A DNA stretch of 64,000 bases from Ceratodon purpureus (Eukaryota > Streptophyta > Bryopsida > Pseudoditrichales > Ditrichaceae): NCBI GenBank assembly GCA_014871385.1, contig CM026425.1:16696637-16760636 (forward strand), written 5' to 3'. Positions 1 through 13,177 of this stretch are shown here, piece by piece. Made by a program: the position numbers and the translations under genes. Position 1 is the stretch's first letter. The number at the start of each line of letters is the position of its first letter. Below the pieces are notes generated by a model that was not told where the DNA came from, searched no databases, and worked only from the letters and a program-made list of their open reading frames with translations.

Positions 1-775
1 AGGAACCACAGCCTTCACTGTATCCACAAGCCCTGCTGCTGCGAGTGCCGCCTGGATGTTCTTCAGGGCTGGTAGAGTAGCATCTACATATTTGCCATTG
101 TAGCCGTTCAGGAAAGGCTCATTGCCGACTGCGACATACCTGGCAAGCAACAAGGTTAACGAGATTCCAATCTTCAATCCCCTATTCGAGAACCACTAAG
201 TTAAACCCAAAATAAGAGCCGATTCTGATTGCTGATTCTCGCAATCGAGGCTGGTCACGGGTTTCGTTGCGTCATGGCCACTAAATGAAATCAAACGATC
301 ACTTGAAGATGATCATATTCGATCCAGCCGATTCTAGATTAGTTGACAGGTTAACGGAAGAGCTAGGTTCGGATCCTAACACGTGCAATAGAAACTGGAA
401 TAGAAATCGGAGCACGAAAACATACTTGATATTAACCCCACCATTGCCGAGGTACGCTGTAACGTTCTGCTTCACCCAAGCGGCCGCCGCATCGGTGCTC
501 GTCGCCATGGTCGCCAGCATATCATTCGTGATAGCGACCATAACCTCTAGATTCGTCCCCTTCATAGAACTGATTACATCCGAATTAGCATCGAACAGCT
601 TCACCTTCACGAATTTGTTATCTAAGAGCATCTGCACCACGATGTTGTTAGGGAGCGGGTCACTGGAGATCGTCCCCCAGTTCACTCCAAGCTCCCCACT
701 TGCCAGCTCCACCTTCCAGCCCACTAAACAGACCACCACTACTAGAAAGCTTATCAACCCCCACCTCCTCGCCAT
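1..775 (-). CDS. Glucan endo-1,3-beta-glucosidase, GH17 (5' part; gene runs off the left edge)
   Basis: Family 17 glycoside hydrolase that cleaves beta-1,3-glucan (callose) in the wall or apoplast. Two exons are in the window: 426-775 and 1-139, giving the first 163 codons. The ATG at 775 is chosen because it opens a clean signal peptide of about 27 residues (hydrophobic [13 protein letters not shown]) followed by ELGVNWGT, the usual start of the mature GH17 barrel. The intron has a GTATGT donor and a CAG acceptor, and the splice rebuilds the strand [11 protein letters not shown]; Glu124 in VGNE is the position of the family's proton donor. The sequence [23 protein letters not shown] and the [10 protein letters not shown] block resemble the plant clade of GPI-anchored enzymes (At5g58090-like), but the C-terminus that would show an X8/CBM43 domain or GPI signal lies outside the window. 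The family is confident; the subclass is inferred. Confidence 0.9.
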
Positions 776-3366
776 CGCCGCCCTCCACCGGATCCCAATC
801 CCAATCAATCTAGACTGAAGAAAGTACTCTCAAAATCTCAAGCTGTAACGAATCCTCTCCCATCCTTGATACTCTCCCCGCATTTCCGATTGCCTTCAAC
901 CTCCAAAACTGTACCGATCTAGCCCACATGTGACAGATATACCCAGTCCCTGCAGAACAGAAAATCAGAAACACAGAGCAGCAACGTCACTGCTGAGAGC
1001 AACCAGTTGGGAAACCCAAGGTTGTACAGGCAGACGAGAGGACGGTGAGATGCAGATGTAGGAGAATATTGCTTTCTAATGTACTACTTGTTACTCACTG
1101 CGATGATGATGGACTCGTCGCGTCTCTGTCGCAACAAGGCAAAGTTAAAAGATTTCGACATGCATCACAAGTGCAACACACTATCAAGCAACATTACTGC
1201 GATGGCAACAAGGTGGCAGCCGCTTTTCTCCAGCCTTTGCTTTCCCTTGCTTGGTTGCGAGATGATGGGCCCAGGCACGGCTCCATCATTGCGCCCACTC
1301 AATCAATCTGTCTCTCAGGCCGCGTCGCTAGTCTTTCCCATTTTTTATTCCGAAATCTTTTTTGACCCAGATCCTGGTTGGTGTAAAATCCAGTCCTCCT
1401 CTTGACTCCTGCGGACTCCCAAAAATCAAAACTTCTGCCAAACTGTGGCATTCAGTGCAGCAGCAGAATCAATTCGTTGAGGCAGAGTAGTATGGCCTCT
1501 AAGTTCTAACTTAACATATTTTTTAATTCTCTGTTTTTATCTTACTCCTCCAAAGGTAAACGGAATCCGGATTTCTGGTTCCACTTCCAAGTTTACTTTG
1601 CTGTTATTGTAACATAACCCCGGCACTGGATGTGACTTCCTGACATTTAATACACTTCTGTTCATTTCTCTAACTTCGACATCCCTCGTCGTCCCTCGCT
1701 GCAGCCCTGTTCAGAGGTTCTTTTTTCGTATGTTGTGTAAAATTGGTGTGACCAGGTTCCAACGAGAGGCTTGTGAAAGCAGAGTGGCATTTCATTTAAT
1801 CCAAGAGCTTCCTATGATTAGGGCTGCTGAACTGGTCATGATCTTCAGCCTGGCTCCACCACGGATAAACATCCATTAAGGACATATTAATTAGTACAGA
1901 AGTACTTCAGGGCCCAACTTCGCAACGGCATTCCTAACTTCACGAATGGATCACGCCTCGCGAACCACTTTATATTCTAGGGAAAATATCTAACTTCCCA
2001 GTAACACCAATTCGAGAATCGTAGTATTAAGGTATCCGACCTCGGATGTTGAAGAGTAGCTGTAGCGTTTAACGGAGAGATGCAGGTAGAATTTTTACTT
2101 TGTTAAACCAAATGAGCATATTCAAATGGGAGTAGGTGTAAGGAGACGATGGTGGACAACACCAAATGGGTTGTCGCAGGAGCCCAGACGGTGAGAGAAA
2201 AGCAAATGGGCTTTGAGGGTCGGTCACTTCTTGAAAAAAGGATCTGCAGCTCTGCTCCTTCGACTCATTCCAAGTCTTGTCTTGACCTGGCAGTCCTGTC
2301 ACAAGACAAAGCCGTCGATGGGGAGTGGGGTTGGTAAGTCGACGTCCGATCCGATGAGAGAAGGTGGAACATACACGCTTTAAATATATCTGAGCGGGGC
2401 AGTTGGTTGGCACACTTTCCCAGGCCGTTGCAGGGAGCAGCATCCAGGAAGATGTGGAACCTGCACCGTGTCCGGTGCCTCTGTTCCTGCAACACCAATA
2501 CTTACCTCATCTAATTTTAGGTCGTGACCTCAAAACAGAGGCCACTGGTAAAAATCCCCAAGTGAAATATAGAACACGCACAGGAAGCTAGAGCTACGAG
2601 TGTAGAGTCCATTGACGCTGGCCGTGTCGGGTTCTGAATACTATTTCATAGCCTGAATGAAGGCGAGTCTAGGTTTCAATTTCCTGCAGTAAGAATGAAT
2701 TCTGATTCTGCAATACTGTAGATGTGGAGAAACAGTCCTGTTGCCAAAGCAAACTCTATCTAACCCGTGAGATCGTGCCCTGGAGTGGACGAATTCTACT
2801 TGAAAAGTTAAAAGCTGGAGCCATAAATCCTGTCCAATTGCTGGAAAGACTCGAGATGTACCTCGTACCGTACGGTCGGACCCGTAAACAAACGAACCAA
2901 ATGACATCTTCGTATCACCGGACAACTGCTGCAGGAAAGGCTGCGCTGACTTTCACTGTCGCTCACCGTCCTGACTTAGGAGCTTTGGGTTTCTATCAAG
3001 GGATACATGAAGAAACAGTTTTGAACAAACTTTTTAGCTTGTTTTAAACAGACAACGTTTGCCAATGGCAACAAACCAACTGAATTAGTTTCATGAGCAG
3101 GTTGAAAGCTCCCGCAAAATTGCAACAACCTCTCTCACGAGATCACCAATCCTGTCTGAGACATCTCTCCGAGATCACCAATCTTGCATAGAAGCAGATG
3201 ACAACACTCAAACAAACGACAGAACTGCTCCTCACCGTCAACAAGAACCAAAATAGTAAAACTCGCTTGTGAAACAAGTGGCAAAAAAGTTGATAAATGA
3301 ATCAAAACCTGGTGTACCCTAAACCAAGTTAAATTTCTCTACCTAAGATAATATGTACGGTGACAT
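776..3366. other. Intergenic region between GH17 and GatA
   Basis: About 2.6 kb without a gene I can support. The right part of 776-1100 should hold the promoter and 5' leader of the GH17 gene, which is read leftwards. Short open frames occur at 1045-1405, 2069-2591 and 2641-3047 on both strands, but none has a recognisable domain, a consistent splice partner or an ATG in good context. The last 300 bp or so are probably GatA 3' UTR. Confidence 0.6.
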
Positions 3367-6300
3367 CTAAGCTACTAGAGTTGGTGCACTGAAGCTCATT
3401 GGTAGCGTTTGCTCAAATATGTGTCCAAGACGCAATAAGCTTTCCTGTAAAAATAAAGTAAAACCATCAATCATTTAATGGAATGCAAGCTCTGATGTAT
3501 CACTTTCTAATATGTACAGAGATTATTGCGCCAATTTCCAAGATCCGAACCAAGAATAAAAACTCAGTCAGTTCGCACACAATTCCAGAAGACATGATCG
3601 TAACTTACCTCTCCAAACGCTGGCCCAATCATCTGAAGGCCAACAGGCAGACCACAGGTTCCACCCTTCGCTAGGCCACATGGAACCACAAGGGCAGGAA
3701 GTCCGGCAAGGTTCACATTCACCTGTCCAAACCAAACACTATTAATGTTTGACTTTGACAGCCCAAAGTAAGTTCTAAATCGGACTCCTATCCGCACCCA
3801 AAGCTGAAGATGTGAACCAAATATACGATCGACTCATATTAAAAGCGTAAATTACAAACAAGGCAAAAGAAGGAATCAATCAACTAGACGGTGCGTAGTA
3901 GTTCACAAAACCGAATGAGACTAAATCTGCGCAGCATACAAGGAAGCCACAAGTCGTGACCCAAGGACAGTAATGCTCCTTACCGTCATCAGATCTCCAA
4001 CATACATGGCCAATGGGTCGTTCACTTTCTCGCCTACAAACGATTTTGGAAATACGGATTAGCATCAATGTATGTCAATTTCATACGAGGCTATGATGAG
4101 TGCACGATCCATTTAAGCCCATGAGGGACCGGCGAAGCTCCATGTACTAACCACAGTTCAAATTCTAGGTGCAAAGGACTGAAGCAAATCTTCAATAAAT
4201 TGAACATGTTGCAGTTTGTTCACATAGAAAAGATGGAGCAGATGGAACCAGATAATACCTATTTTATAGGCTGCTGTAGGCGCCACTGGCGAAAGGAGCA
4301 AGTCAACTTCTTGAAGAGCATTTTTAAAGTCCCGCTGAATCACTGTTCGCACCTAACTCATCGCAATTGAAAAACAAGAAGAGTCAGTGAAGTGAACACT
4401 TGAAAGACGCTTGACCACCGTAAGGGAATACACTGGCGTGCGAACGACTATCCCAATAAACAGACCTGGCCTAAAAGGTAATGCTTCCTTCCATGGTTAA
4501 TTAACACATTAAACCAGCCCTATTCACAGGATTACAGCCCTAGTGCTTTACTACATTATTAACATCTTGTTCTAGTGATTAAGTTCAGACCTGTTGAGCC
4601 TTCTTGTAAAATGCGTCATAGTAACCCGCTGATAAAGCATAGGTCCCCATTAAAATCCGCCGCTTCACCTGTCAAATGTTTTGCAAGGAAGCACATGATG
4701 AAATCAGCTGAGAAGGGATTGGTATGCACGTAACCACCACCAGCCTACTTCTCTTAAAATCTCAAAGTTCCCACATCAGCTGCTTCTCAATCCTGCTATT
4801 CGATGTCAAAGAGGAATACAAGAGATGTATTCTGCGAAGATCTCCCTCACCTCAGGACCGAAACCTTGGGCACGAGAGTTCCCATACATGGACATCACCT
4901 CTTCACCATGAGCACGTGGTCCATATCTGTCCGAGTCCACAACAGAAGCATGAGCATATATACAGACATCGACATGGAATAAATTAGATGAAAAGAGTTG
5001 TACGTGGATATATCATGACCAATTTAAGCTGTGTGCTGCAAACATCTGCAACTAATTTCCTACTACGATTCACAACAAGCTGGCCATTCCAAGGGCATCC
5101 TGATGAATAGATAAGCAGCTATTTCGAAAAAAATTGGGCAAAGACACAATTAATTTAACGTAGTTAAGGTGCATGCTTCTGCAGTTCTACAAAGGTAGGT
5201 TACCTGACTCCATCATAGCGGGCAAGGTTTGAAGAGGCTTCTGAAGTTGCTAGTACATAATACGCTGGAAGGCCTAGAGAAAAGTTGGGCATTGCCACCT
5301 GAGATCCGCATGGTAACAGTCAAGGAGCGATTCCTGAAATCAGACCATCCAATAACTAGACACAAAAGATTAGAGGTATTCTTCAAGATAAAATGTAGAA
5401 CCAGCCATACCTCTCTTACAGAAGCACCAAGGCTCTCCAGATGTGCTGCAGCTTGCCTAACGGCCAACAAAACATCCTCGTCAACACCATCACCAACAGT
5501 CTCGGTGATGATACCAAATTTAATTCCCGCCAATGGTCTGCTACCAAGACCATCAATAGGGAGTAGGTTGGATGTATAGTCAGGAACGTCCTGCATTCCA
5601 AATTAACATCCTCTTCCTCAGTAAGTGGAACCGCCAGAAAATCCATATTGAAGTGAACTTCCCGGTAGCATAAAACTCTAAACCCAGGCACTGGTCAATA
5701 ATCTGTAATGCTAATGTTAAGAAAGAAATAAGATGGACACAGAAAGAGCTATTCGTAGGGGCATCCAGAGCTTCTCTGTTTCAAGAGAAATCCTGATGTG
5801 AACTAAACCCTAAACCCTCTGTCAAGCACCGCACCTGGGGGCTACATGTGGAGTCATTCTTGTCAGCGCCAGCAACTGCTTCCAGAAGAATGGCAGCGTC
5901 CATCACCGATGTTCCGAAGCAGCCCACCACATCAAGCGAAGACGCATAAGCCATCAAACCAAACCTCGAAACGCGACCATACGAAGGCTTCAGTCCCACA
6001 ACTCCACAGAAGCTCGCAGGCTGCCGAATGCTGCCGCCTGTATCACTTCCAAGAGCCCCTGCGCACTGCCCAGCTGCAACTGCCGCTGCCGAACCTCCTG
6101 AAGAGCCCCCCGGAATCCTTGACAAGTCCCAAGGATTGGCCGTCACCTGTACCATATTAAAAAAAACCACTCTTCACATGCCAGTTGCATTCAAAACCAT
6201 TAGGTCATCCCAAATTCAAAACCAAGAACAAAAACCCGAAGCCATAACACATTACCTGATACGCAGACCCTTCAGTAGAGCTCCCCATTCCGAACTCATC

Positions 6301-6846
6301 CATGTTAGTCTTCCCAACAAGAATTGCGCCCGAGGACCGCAATTTCGCAACCGCAGTGGCATCAAACGGAGGGCAATAGCCACGCAGAATCTGCGACCCG
6401 CCCGTGCTGGGCATATCGCGAGTACACAGATTATCCTTCACGCCCAGCGGCACGCCCGCCAACGGCCCAACCTCCTCACCCCCAGCAATCCGCTTATCCA
6501 ATTCCTGCGCATCCTGCAACGCCTTCTCCGAAACGTGCAAGAAGCTCCGGACGTGCGGCTCCCGCTCCCGCAGATTCGCGAGGTAGGCCTCCGTGATCTC
6601 CACCGCGCTCTTCTCCCCGCTCACCAGACTCTCCCGAATTTTGCGAATCACAGAAGTAGGTCTCTGCTGCACAGAAGACTCGCATACTGCCGCTGCTGAG
6701 GACGGCGCGGCCGAGCATTGGGTTGAGCCATTCCGAGTGGCCCTCTGGTGCAACACCACGGGCAAATTCGCGGCGTGGAATACCTGCGGCTGCGTGAGCG
6801 CACTCGGACCAACCTTGCGAGCCCACATGGGCCGTGAGTGCAGCAT
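3367..6846 (-). CDS. GATA: Glutamyl-tRNA(Gln) amidotransferase subunit A, organellar
   Basis: Amidase subunit of GatCAB. It frees ammonia from glutamine so that Glu-tRNA(Gln) becomes Gln-tRNA(Gln) in plastids and mitochondria. Ten exons: 6256-6846, 5835-6146, 5411-5590, 5204-5298, 4851-4926, 4591-4668, 4259-4352, 3984-4033, 3609-3722, 3367-3444. Phases close to 1668 nt, or 555 aa. Residues 1-62 or so are an Arg/Ser/Ala-rich transit peptide; the amidase fold starts near [11 protein letters not shown]. The amidase-signature catalytic triad is complete by analogy with bacterial GatA: Lys137 (GVPLGVKDN), cis-Ser212 (PGGSSGGS) and nucleophile Ser236 ([10 protein letters not shown]). Further exons give [25 protein letters not shown] and [11 protein letters not shown], typical of GatA. 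The protein ends in [22 protein letters not shown]. Length is normal for a plant GatA. Dual organelle targeting is known for the plant family and is not shown by this sequence alone. Confidence 0.95.
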
Positions 6847-7538
6847 TTTGAGCAGAAAACTTGCGGACCCACAATGCGAATCCTGTCTACTCTACCAGAA
6901 CTTCAAATCAAACAACTCCCCAACTCCCGATTCCTCATTTCTCTCCCTCACCACTCCAAATCTCTCTGCCAGTGTGCTCCAAGGTGATCCTCAAGTGCAG
7001 CCCATGAGCCGTTCATCCCACATCCATCCTCTTTTTTTTCTTTTTTTTCTTTTTTTTGAGATACAACTTGTGCAGCTTCACATACACTCCGGAGGAATAA
7101 CAGATTTGTCAGGTTGAGTCGTCTTTTTTTTTTGTGTGAGGGAATGATTTTGAAGTAGATCAGATATTGAGGATAACATGATAGATTCGAGTGTGAAGGA
7201 GATTTTGATCAAAACAAGTGGTCTTACAAGTAACCCTGATTTTTTCAGGAGTTGAGAATTTATAGCCTGGAACAAGGACTGGAAAAAAATTCTATGGGCT
7301 GGAGGTATGAATTGGGCGATTCTAATTAATTTACTTACTTCGCTTCTAAGATATGTAACAAAGGACTGGAGTCTATCTGGTGCTATTGTGATGAAGAGGA
7401 GCTGATTTTGGTTTGTGAATTGGTTAATGTTGAGAAAGATTCTTAGTAGTTGGATCAACAAAACTGCTCTGAAAGTGGTTTGCATTCAGAGTTCGCATCC
7501 AGAGTTTGCATCCAGGAGGTCCGGCTTCTAGAAATGAA
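6847..7538. other. GatA promoter/5' leader and WEE1 3' UTR
   Basis: A spacer of 692 bp between two genes read in the same (leftward) direction. It contains pyrimidine-rich T/C runs at about 7027-7058 and a T run at 7123-7132. No open frame with recognisable content. It should hold the GatA promoter (right of 6846) and the WEE1 3' UTR and poly(A) region (left of 7539). Confidence 0.6.
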
Positions 7539-10500
7539 TTAATGAGACGTAGTCTTATCAGGAACCGTCGGTGAAGGTAGAGATGGAACGTCACGGTGGA
7601 AGATGGGATGTTTGAGCAGCTCCGCGGCTGATGGTCTCGCACTTGCGGTTGGGTTCATGAGAGCCTGCAAAGCAGATAACCAATAATATGATCGAAGACT
7701 ACCAATTGTCCAGAAAGGTGAACAACTTCAGGATCTGTCAATGAAACAAAAGAACTCGGTGGTTGAGGGCAAACAACAATAGCCTTACCTTTAAAATATT
7801 TTGAAATGGTGTGGAGTATCCGGGTAAAAGCGTAAGCTTCCCCTGTCGCAAGAGTTGGAACTGTGAACCAGAAGTCGGTAAGGATGACCCTCTTGCTAGT
7901 TCGTAGATTGTCGCACCAAGTGCGAACATATCAACCTTCGGGAGTTGGCTGTAATCATCGTTCAAAATCTCCAAAGGCATGTATCTAGAATCACCCTCCT
8001 CGATGTCCATGCTTCGATCGGCCCGAGTTGCACGTCCAAAATCTCCAAGCTTGTATACACCATTAAGTACATAAATATTGTCTGGTTTCAGATCCAAGTG
8101 AACTAAACCTTTCGCGTGCATGACAGATAGTGCACTTGCCATCTGGCATGACAAAGACGAAAGTCAGCTCCAAGGTAATGGAATTAATCAACAGAAAAAA
8201 GAAGGAATAGTGTTGCTATGAGATGCATTGCCCTAGATATCAGCAGCGTATATACATTAGTAAAACTAAAACAGATCGTGATAACATCATCTTCATGCAA
8301 ACTTGAGTCAAGAATTCTAGATTGTTCAACACTGTAATAGTACGAACCTGTCGCATGATCTCCAATAACGAGTGCTCTAGCGAGACACTAGGGTCAGAGT
8401 TTCGTAACTGCGTTACTGTCCCATCACAAAGCTCTGTTTGAATGTAGCAGTAATCACTCTCAAACCAAGCTGTGTAATACCTCACCACGTTCTCATGAGC
8501 TCCTGCGAGACAATTCACCAGCGACGTTGTGAAACGTAGGACCAACAAGAAGTCCTTATGATTCAGTGAAGTGAACACAGTTGCTTCCTGGTGTAACCGT
8601 TAGAACGTTTTCCCAAATAAGCCCCATGCATTATTAGCATCTCTCCTTGCTGATAACACTAGCAAAAAATGTTGATCAGTTTTAGATTAGCCCGAACTCA
8701 CCTACTGCTGCAAGAGCCTGCACCTCAGTCAACGCTTGCTTTCTGCAAAAACAAGGAAAGAGATAGCCCTTGCTAAGGAATTTTTTTCAAGTCCATAGTC
8801 TAACAAGACCTCACTAAGGGATTCTGGTGAATACTAGCCAGAAAGGCATTAACTTTTGGCTTGTGACAATGCGATAGCCATTAGAAGAATAATAATAATA
8901 GGAGACATAGAATAGTGAAACTAATGGTGCCTTTGCAAAGCACTGCAAGAAGAGAGGAATGGGACCTTGCACTGGTCGCTAAAAGTGGATGCTGGGAACG
9001 CTTGACAGCGTACAAGCAACCATCAATTCTTTTCAAAACTTTAAATACACGACTGAAGTACCCATGGCCAATCTCCTGCAATTTGGTACCACTAGGAGGT
9101 TAGAAGATACACAATGCTGATGCCAAGACAGTAAACGTGATCACAACAGCAGAAAATAATCCGGAACAAAATCACCAAAAGGTTCAAAAGAAGTTTAGTC
9201 ATACCTGAATCTCGTGGAAATCGTCTCGATACCGAGAAATACTTGTTTGACCAGAAAGCGGTGCTGGCATTCGAGCTGCAAGACGGAGAAACATGATATG
9301 ATTCGTCTGTTACAAGTATTACATGGCTTGTAACTAGAGGTCCACTCCTAGCCTCAAGTTCACTTACTTAAAAAGAAAAAATATTCATCAAACCGGCAAC
9401 CTTACGGTAGTTTACCTTGAGCAATCAGCTTCTGCTGCAAGCTTACATCCTCTTCTAGAAAAGGGTTTTGTAAGCACACAGGAGATGGGACACGTCGCCG
9501 CATATTGGGCAGTCTTTCTCGTGAACTGGGGGGAATAGCACTCAACTGAGCAAGCTGTTCCGCAAGCTGGGTCTTTTTATCAATCGAAGTGATGCTAGTT
9601 TCCTCCACGATTGTAGATTCTGAAAGTGGAATAATCTCCTGACCCAGATCCCTCGGACTATCATCCAGCCAAGTTGAATGTGAATGAATATTATCTGACC
9701 AAACATGCAGGCGAGAAGCTTAGGAAATCCAGAAGTAATCTGGTCACAAATAGGACAAACGAATTTGCATGGAACCTAATAAGGAATTTGTGCAACTGCA
9801 AGACGTATTAATTCACAAGGACGAGATCTCAGAAGATCATTACTGAAGGGTGCTTGAGGAAATACACTGCGTGAATGTGTGGCATACCAGGTCTGGGTCT
9901 TTTCAATCGCAGTGGTGTCAAGGCACTTGGTGAACGTAAGCTATTCGAATTTTCCTGTGTAAACAAATGAAAACTAGGTGAAAATGTACTCCATTATTCA
10001 ATGTCTATGCCATCACGGACACTAAGGCCAAACTCTCCTCGTGCTTTACTTCTCAATTCAAGGTTTGTGTCAATCTGCCTACAATGTTAAAATTTTCAAA
10101 AGGAGGGATTCACCTTGTTATCCAAATCGATGGAGAACTGTTGGTCCACTGGAGTGATAAAGTCCGGTGTACTGCAAATTTAAATACAAAAAACGCATTT
10201 CACGGTTGATCAATAAAAAATAATTTGTTAAGCCTTCTGCTATAGCACCAGAAAATGACATACTTATCCTATCGTTGTCCTCAGTACAAGAGATATCAGT
10301 GTCTCAAATTTCAACTCTTATCCTTCCCCGCATGATCATGGTTGCCTACAACAGTAATACAAAAGAAGTAAATGAAAGCAAGGAGGAAGCAGAGGCAAAC
10401 AAAAAAAACGCGAAAGGAAAACCCTAAATAACAGAACACCTATCGTGAACTGGTACATAACAGCTAAAAAACACACATCACGAGCGTGTTGAAAAGAAAC

Positions 10501-10717
10501 ATCACCAGAAGAAGTCCTGGCTGCAGATATAGTCGGAAGGGTTCTCTTGGTCAGCTAAATTTACACCATCGTCACTGATTCTAATATCAAATTTGTCTTG
10601 GCTTTCCAAATCCTCTTCGCTGTTATTGTGATGCAGAGGTGATTCAAGGCAGACTTGGCTCAGCTGCTGACTCAAATCTACCCCCTCATTGTGCTCCATT
10701 GCACTTGCGTCATACAT
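7539..10717 (-). CDS. WEE1: WEE1 protein kinase (cell-cycle inhibitory kinase)
   Basis: Nuclear kinase that phosphorylates the inhibitory Tyr of CDKs; in plants it acts mainly in the replication and DNA-damage checkpoint. Ten exons: 10506-10717, 10114-10171, 9888-9954, 9416-9694, 9205-9275, 8966-9075, 8702-8742, 8348-8502, 7789-8142, 7539-7664. All phases close to 1473 nt, or 490 aa, close to Arabidopsis WEE1 (500 aa). The joined N-terminus reads DFFCTPDFITPVD, a plant WEE1 motif, followed by a Ser/Pro-rich regulatory region with LKRPRPG. The kinase domain spans about 226-490: EIGHGYFSRVFKVLKR (P-loop), ATP Lys254 (YAVK), catalytic Asp348 (HLDLKPDN, the WEE1-type loop), Asp365 (DFG), then EEGDSRYMPLEIL and a C-terminal PSAAELLKHPIF. 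The kinase looks intact. The start is the first ATG of an acidic N-terminus; a 5' UTR intron upstream is possible. Confidence 0.95.
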
Positions 10718-13177
10718 CCTTTCTCCTAGACAGACACAACAAGCACATCAGTTCCAGACTACATTTTGCCATCCCCAACTATGAAGATTGAAAAGCACAA
10801 AAACTGGGCCTCTCTAAACCTCAGCTTTACCTGACTCGTGAAGAGATTACTGTAACAAAAATGCCTCCCCTCAAATGTGACGCTTCTCACACCAATGGGA
10901 ACACCCAACTAAGCAGGAAATTCATATAGAAAATCCTAACAGAGATGAGCAAGTACCATTCAGCTAATCTCTAGTTGAAGTCTGATTACGAAGCACTTTG
11001 GGGATTCTAGCAAGAAACTTCCAGGGGTTCGAAAAGAAGGATACTAGGATCTCAACCTAAATTTGAATGACCAGCAATCTTAGATGATTAGAAGGAAGGA
11101 AACACCTTGGACTCACAGACATCGTCTCGTTTTAAAAAAAAAAAAAAAAAAAAAGTGAACCAACCTTGATGATGCAGAGAAAGACAATCAGACCCAAGCT
11201 TGGATCCGCTCGCTGCTCTCAGGAGAACGCAAACGCACCGTCCAGGTTTCAGCAAGCCATTCTGTATCTCGTCACGCTCTCCGGGCTCGGTCGATACATA
11301 AGTAACGCAACCTGCCTGGACCGAGCTTCTCCCTCAAAAAATATAGGGCGATGCTATTCCAAAACTCCTATTGCAAACTTCAGACATCCACATTCGGACC
11401 AAGCGAGCTGCTCTGCTCATCCGAGATGAAGAATTTCAAAAAGCAGTACATTGACCGCGTAATGGCAAAGTTGCGATTGGGTTCAAGCTATCTCAAAGTC
11501 CTCCTCCTTTCAAGCAACTTGCCAATCTTACAGAATACAATCAGCTCCCAACTTTAATCCTCGCCAGCTTTCCACCTGCGCCTTAAAACAAGCACCGCAA
11601 ATCCGTACGCCTTCCTCGTCCGTTCGTTTCCAGCTCCCAACTCTAGAAACAAAACTAACCTGAGCTCAATCTCCACACACTTCCGAAGCGACCCACTGAT
11701 CTCAATCCTAGCAATCCCACTCCAACTCCTAATCACAAACTGATTGTCCTTCGTCCATCAGATCCGCATGACTAAACCACCCACCTCACTGCTGCCCACA
11801 TCACCAATGTCGATATGTCAGAACATTAGCAACCCTAGTCAATATTCTGAGGAATTAGCAGAATGCGATAAGTTACACGGCAACAAATTGCAGCAAACAT
11901 AACATATCTGGCAAAGCGACCTAGGATCGGATGATCGCCTTCAAAGCTTGATGTCAGACCAGATTGGCGGCTCCCTGTCTCCTCCGTTCCCTCTTCGTTC
12001 TCAGTCGTTCTCGCTTGTTCGACTCCGGCGAGGCCCCACTCTTTACGCTTCCAATGCCTTCGGAAGATGGAACATTCGCCGAGAAAAAGGCTTCGATCAA
12101 TTTTGACCCAATTCCACATGCGACACTGTGTTTTCACATGGCAGGAGATGATGGGTAAAGTGATTTGTTGAGTACAACAGAGCGTTGTGGCATTCAACTG
12201 ACTTGGACAGCAAGCTAGGGTGGTTCTGTTTCTTCAGCTTTCGGGAGCCCAACTACTCGCAGAAAATGTGGGGACTTTTCCTGCTGAGAAGCTGCAAAAA
12301 ACTACGGAAATGATTTTCGAGTGTGATGATCAGACTACAGGCGAGACATGTGACGTGATTTTCTAACCGCTGGCCCGTGACGTACGCTCCGAGGACTTCA
12401 TGTTGCATTGCGAATATGAAATATTGTCTTTAGAGGATAATCTAAGCGACAGAAGTGGAACTTGCACGGATCTAGAGAAAGGGCTCATTTCGCATGGATG
12501 GGTGATAGAGATCTACCAGATGTGCCATCGCACAGGCCCCACAGCCCCTTAAATGTGAGCCCCGAGTTCCGCTCCTCTCTCAAGTTGCTTTCACGCCTCA
12601 CAAACAGTCTCACAGGAAGTTGGTGTGTGTGTATCCTCTTCTCTCTGAGTCGTCTCCCTTCACCAGGAAGCAAGCAATTCAGCAACTCGTGGGCCGGGCC
12701 ATCGCATGTGAAGGTAGGGTTTTGCAATTGCAAGGACGTCTGTTTCGTAGCGGAAGGAGTGTGGGGACGTGTGATTGATTGCCACATAGATCGCGTGTTG
12801 CCTGCCGGCCGAAGGGGGATTGTTTCGCAGCAGCTTTGCAGTGATTTGAGGTCTTGTGGAGTGGGAGCAAGTGTCCGAATTTTGATCGTTCTTCTCGAAG
12901 TGTGGTCGCTGGGAGCATAATTGACAACATCTGCGTTCGGGTTAGAGATGTTTGGTTGCGACGAGGGTGAGGAGTATTATTGCGGGTGGCATCTACTTCG
13001 GATTTAGAGACACACGGTAAGTGTCCCCCTTGCGATGCACACATCGTTTTTGAAATCAGTGGTTAGGCTAGGTGGAGCAATTCAGGGCTTGATGCTTCGA
13101 GTTAGCTTAGCGTGTGTGGCTTACTAGTTGGACTGCAGCTGTGTGCACATAATAGCAAACAAAGGTGGCCGGAGATC
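10718..13177. other. Bidirectional upstream region between WEE1 (-) and F-box gene (+)
   Basis: About 2.4 kb separating two divergently read genes, so it holds both promoters and leaders. A pure A run of about 21 lies at 11132-11152. Weak open frames at 11166-11557, 11835-12197 and 12462-13044 overlap each other on both strands and have no recognisable domain; I read them as UTR or promoter sequence. The segment from about 12,450 to 13,177 is moderately GC-rich and is probably transcribed as the 5' leader of the F-box gene. Confidence 0.5.

Noticed and set aside
13112-13177. N-terminal extension of the F-box/kelch-like protein
   Set aside because: The extended frame begins with GTG and has no ATG before 13178.
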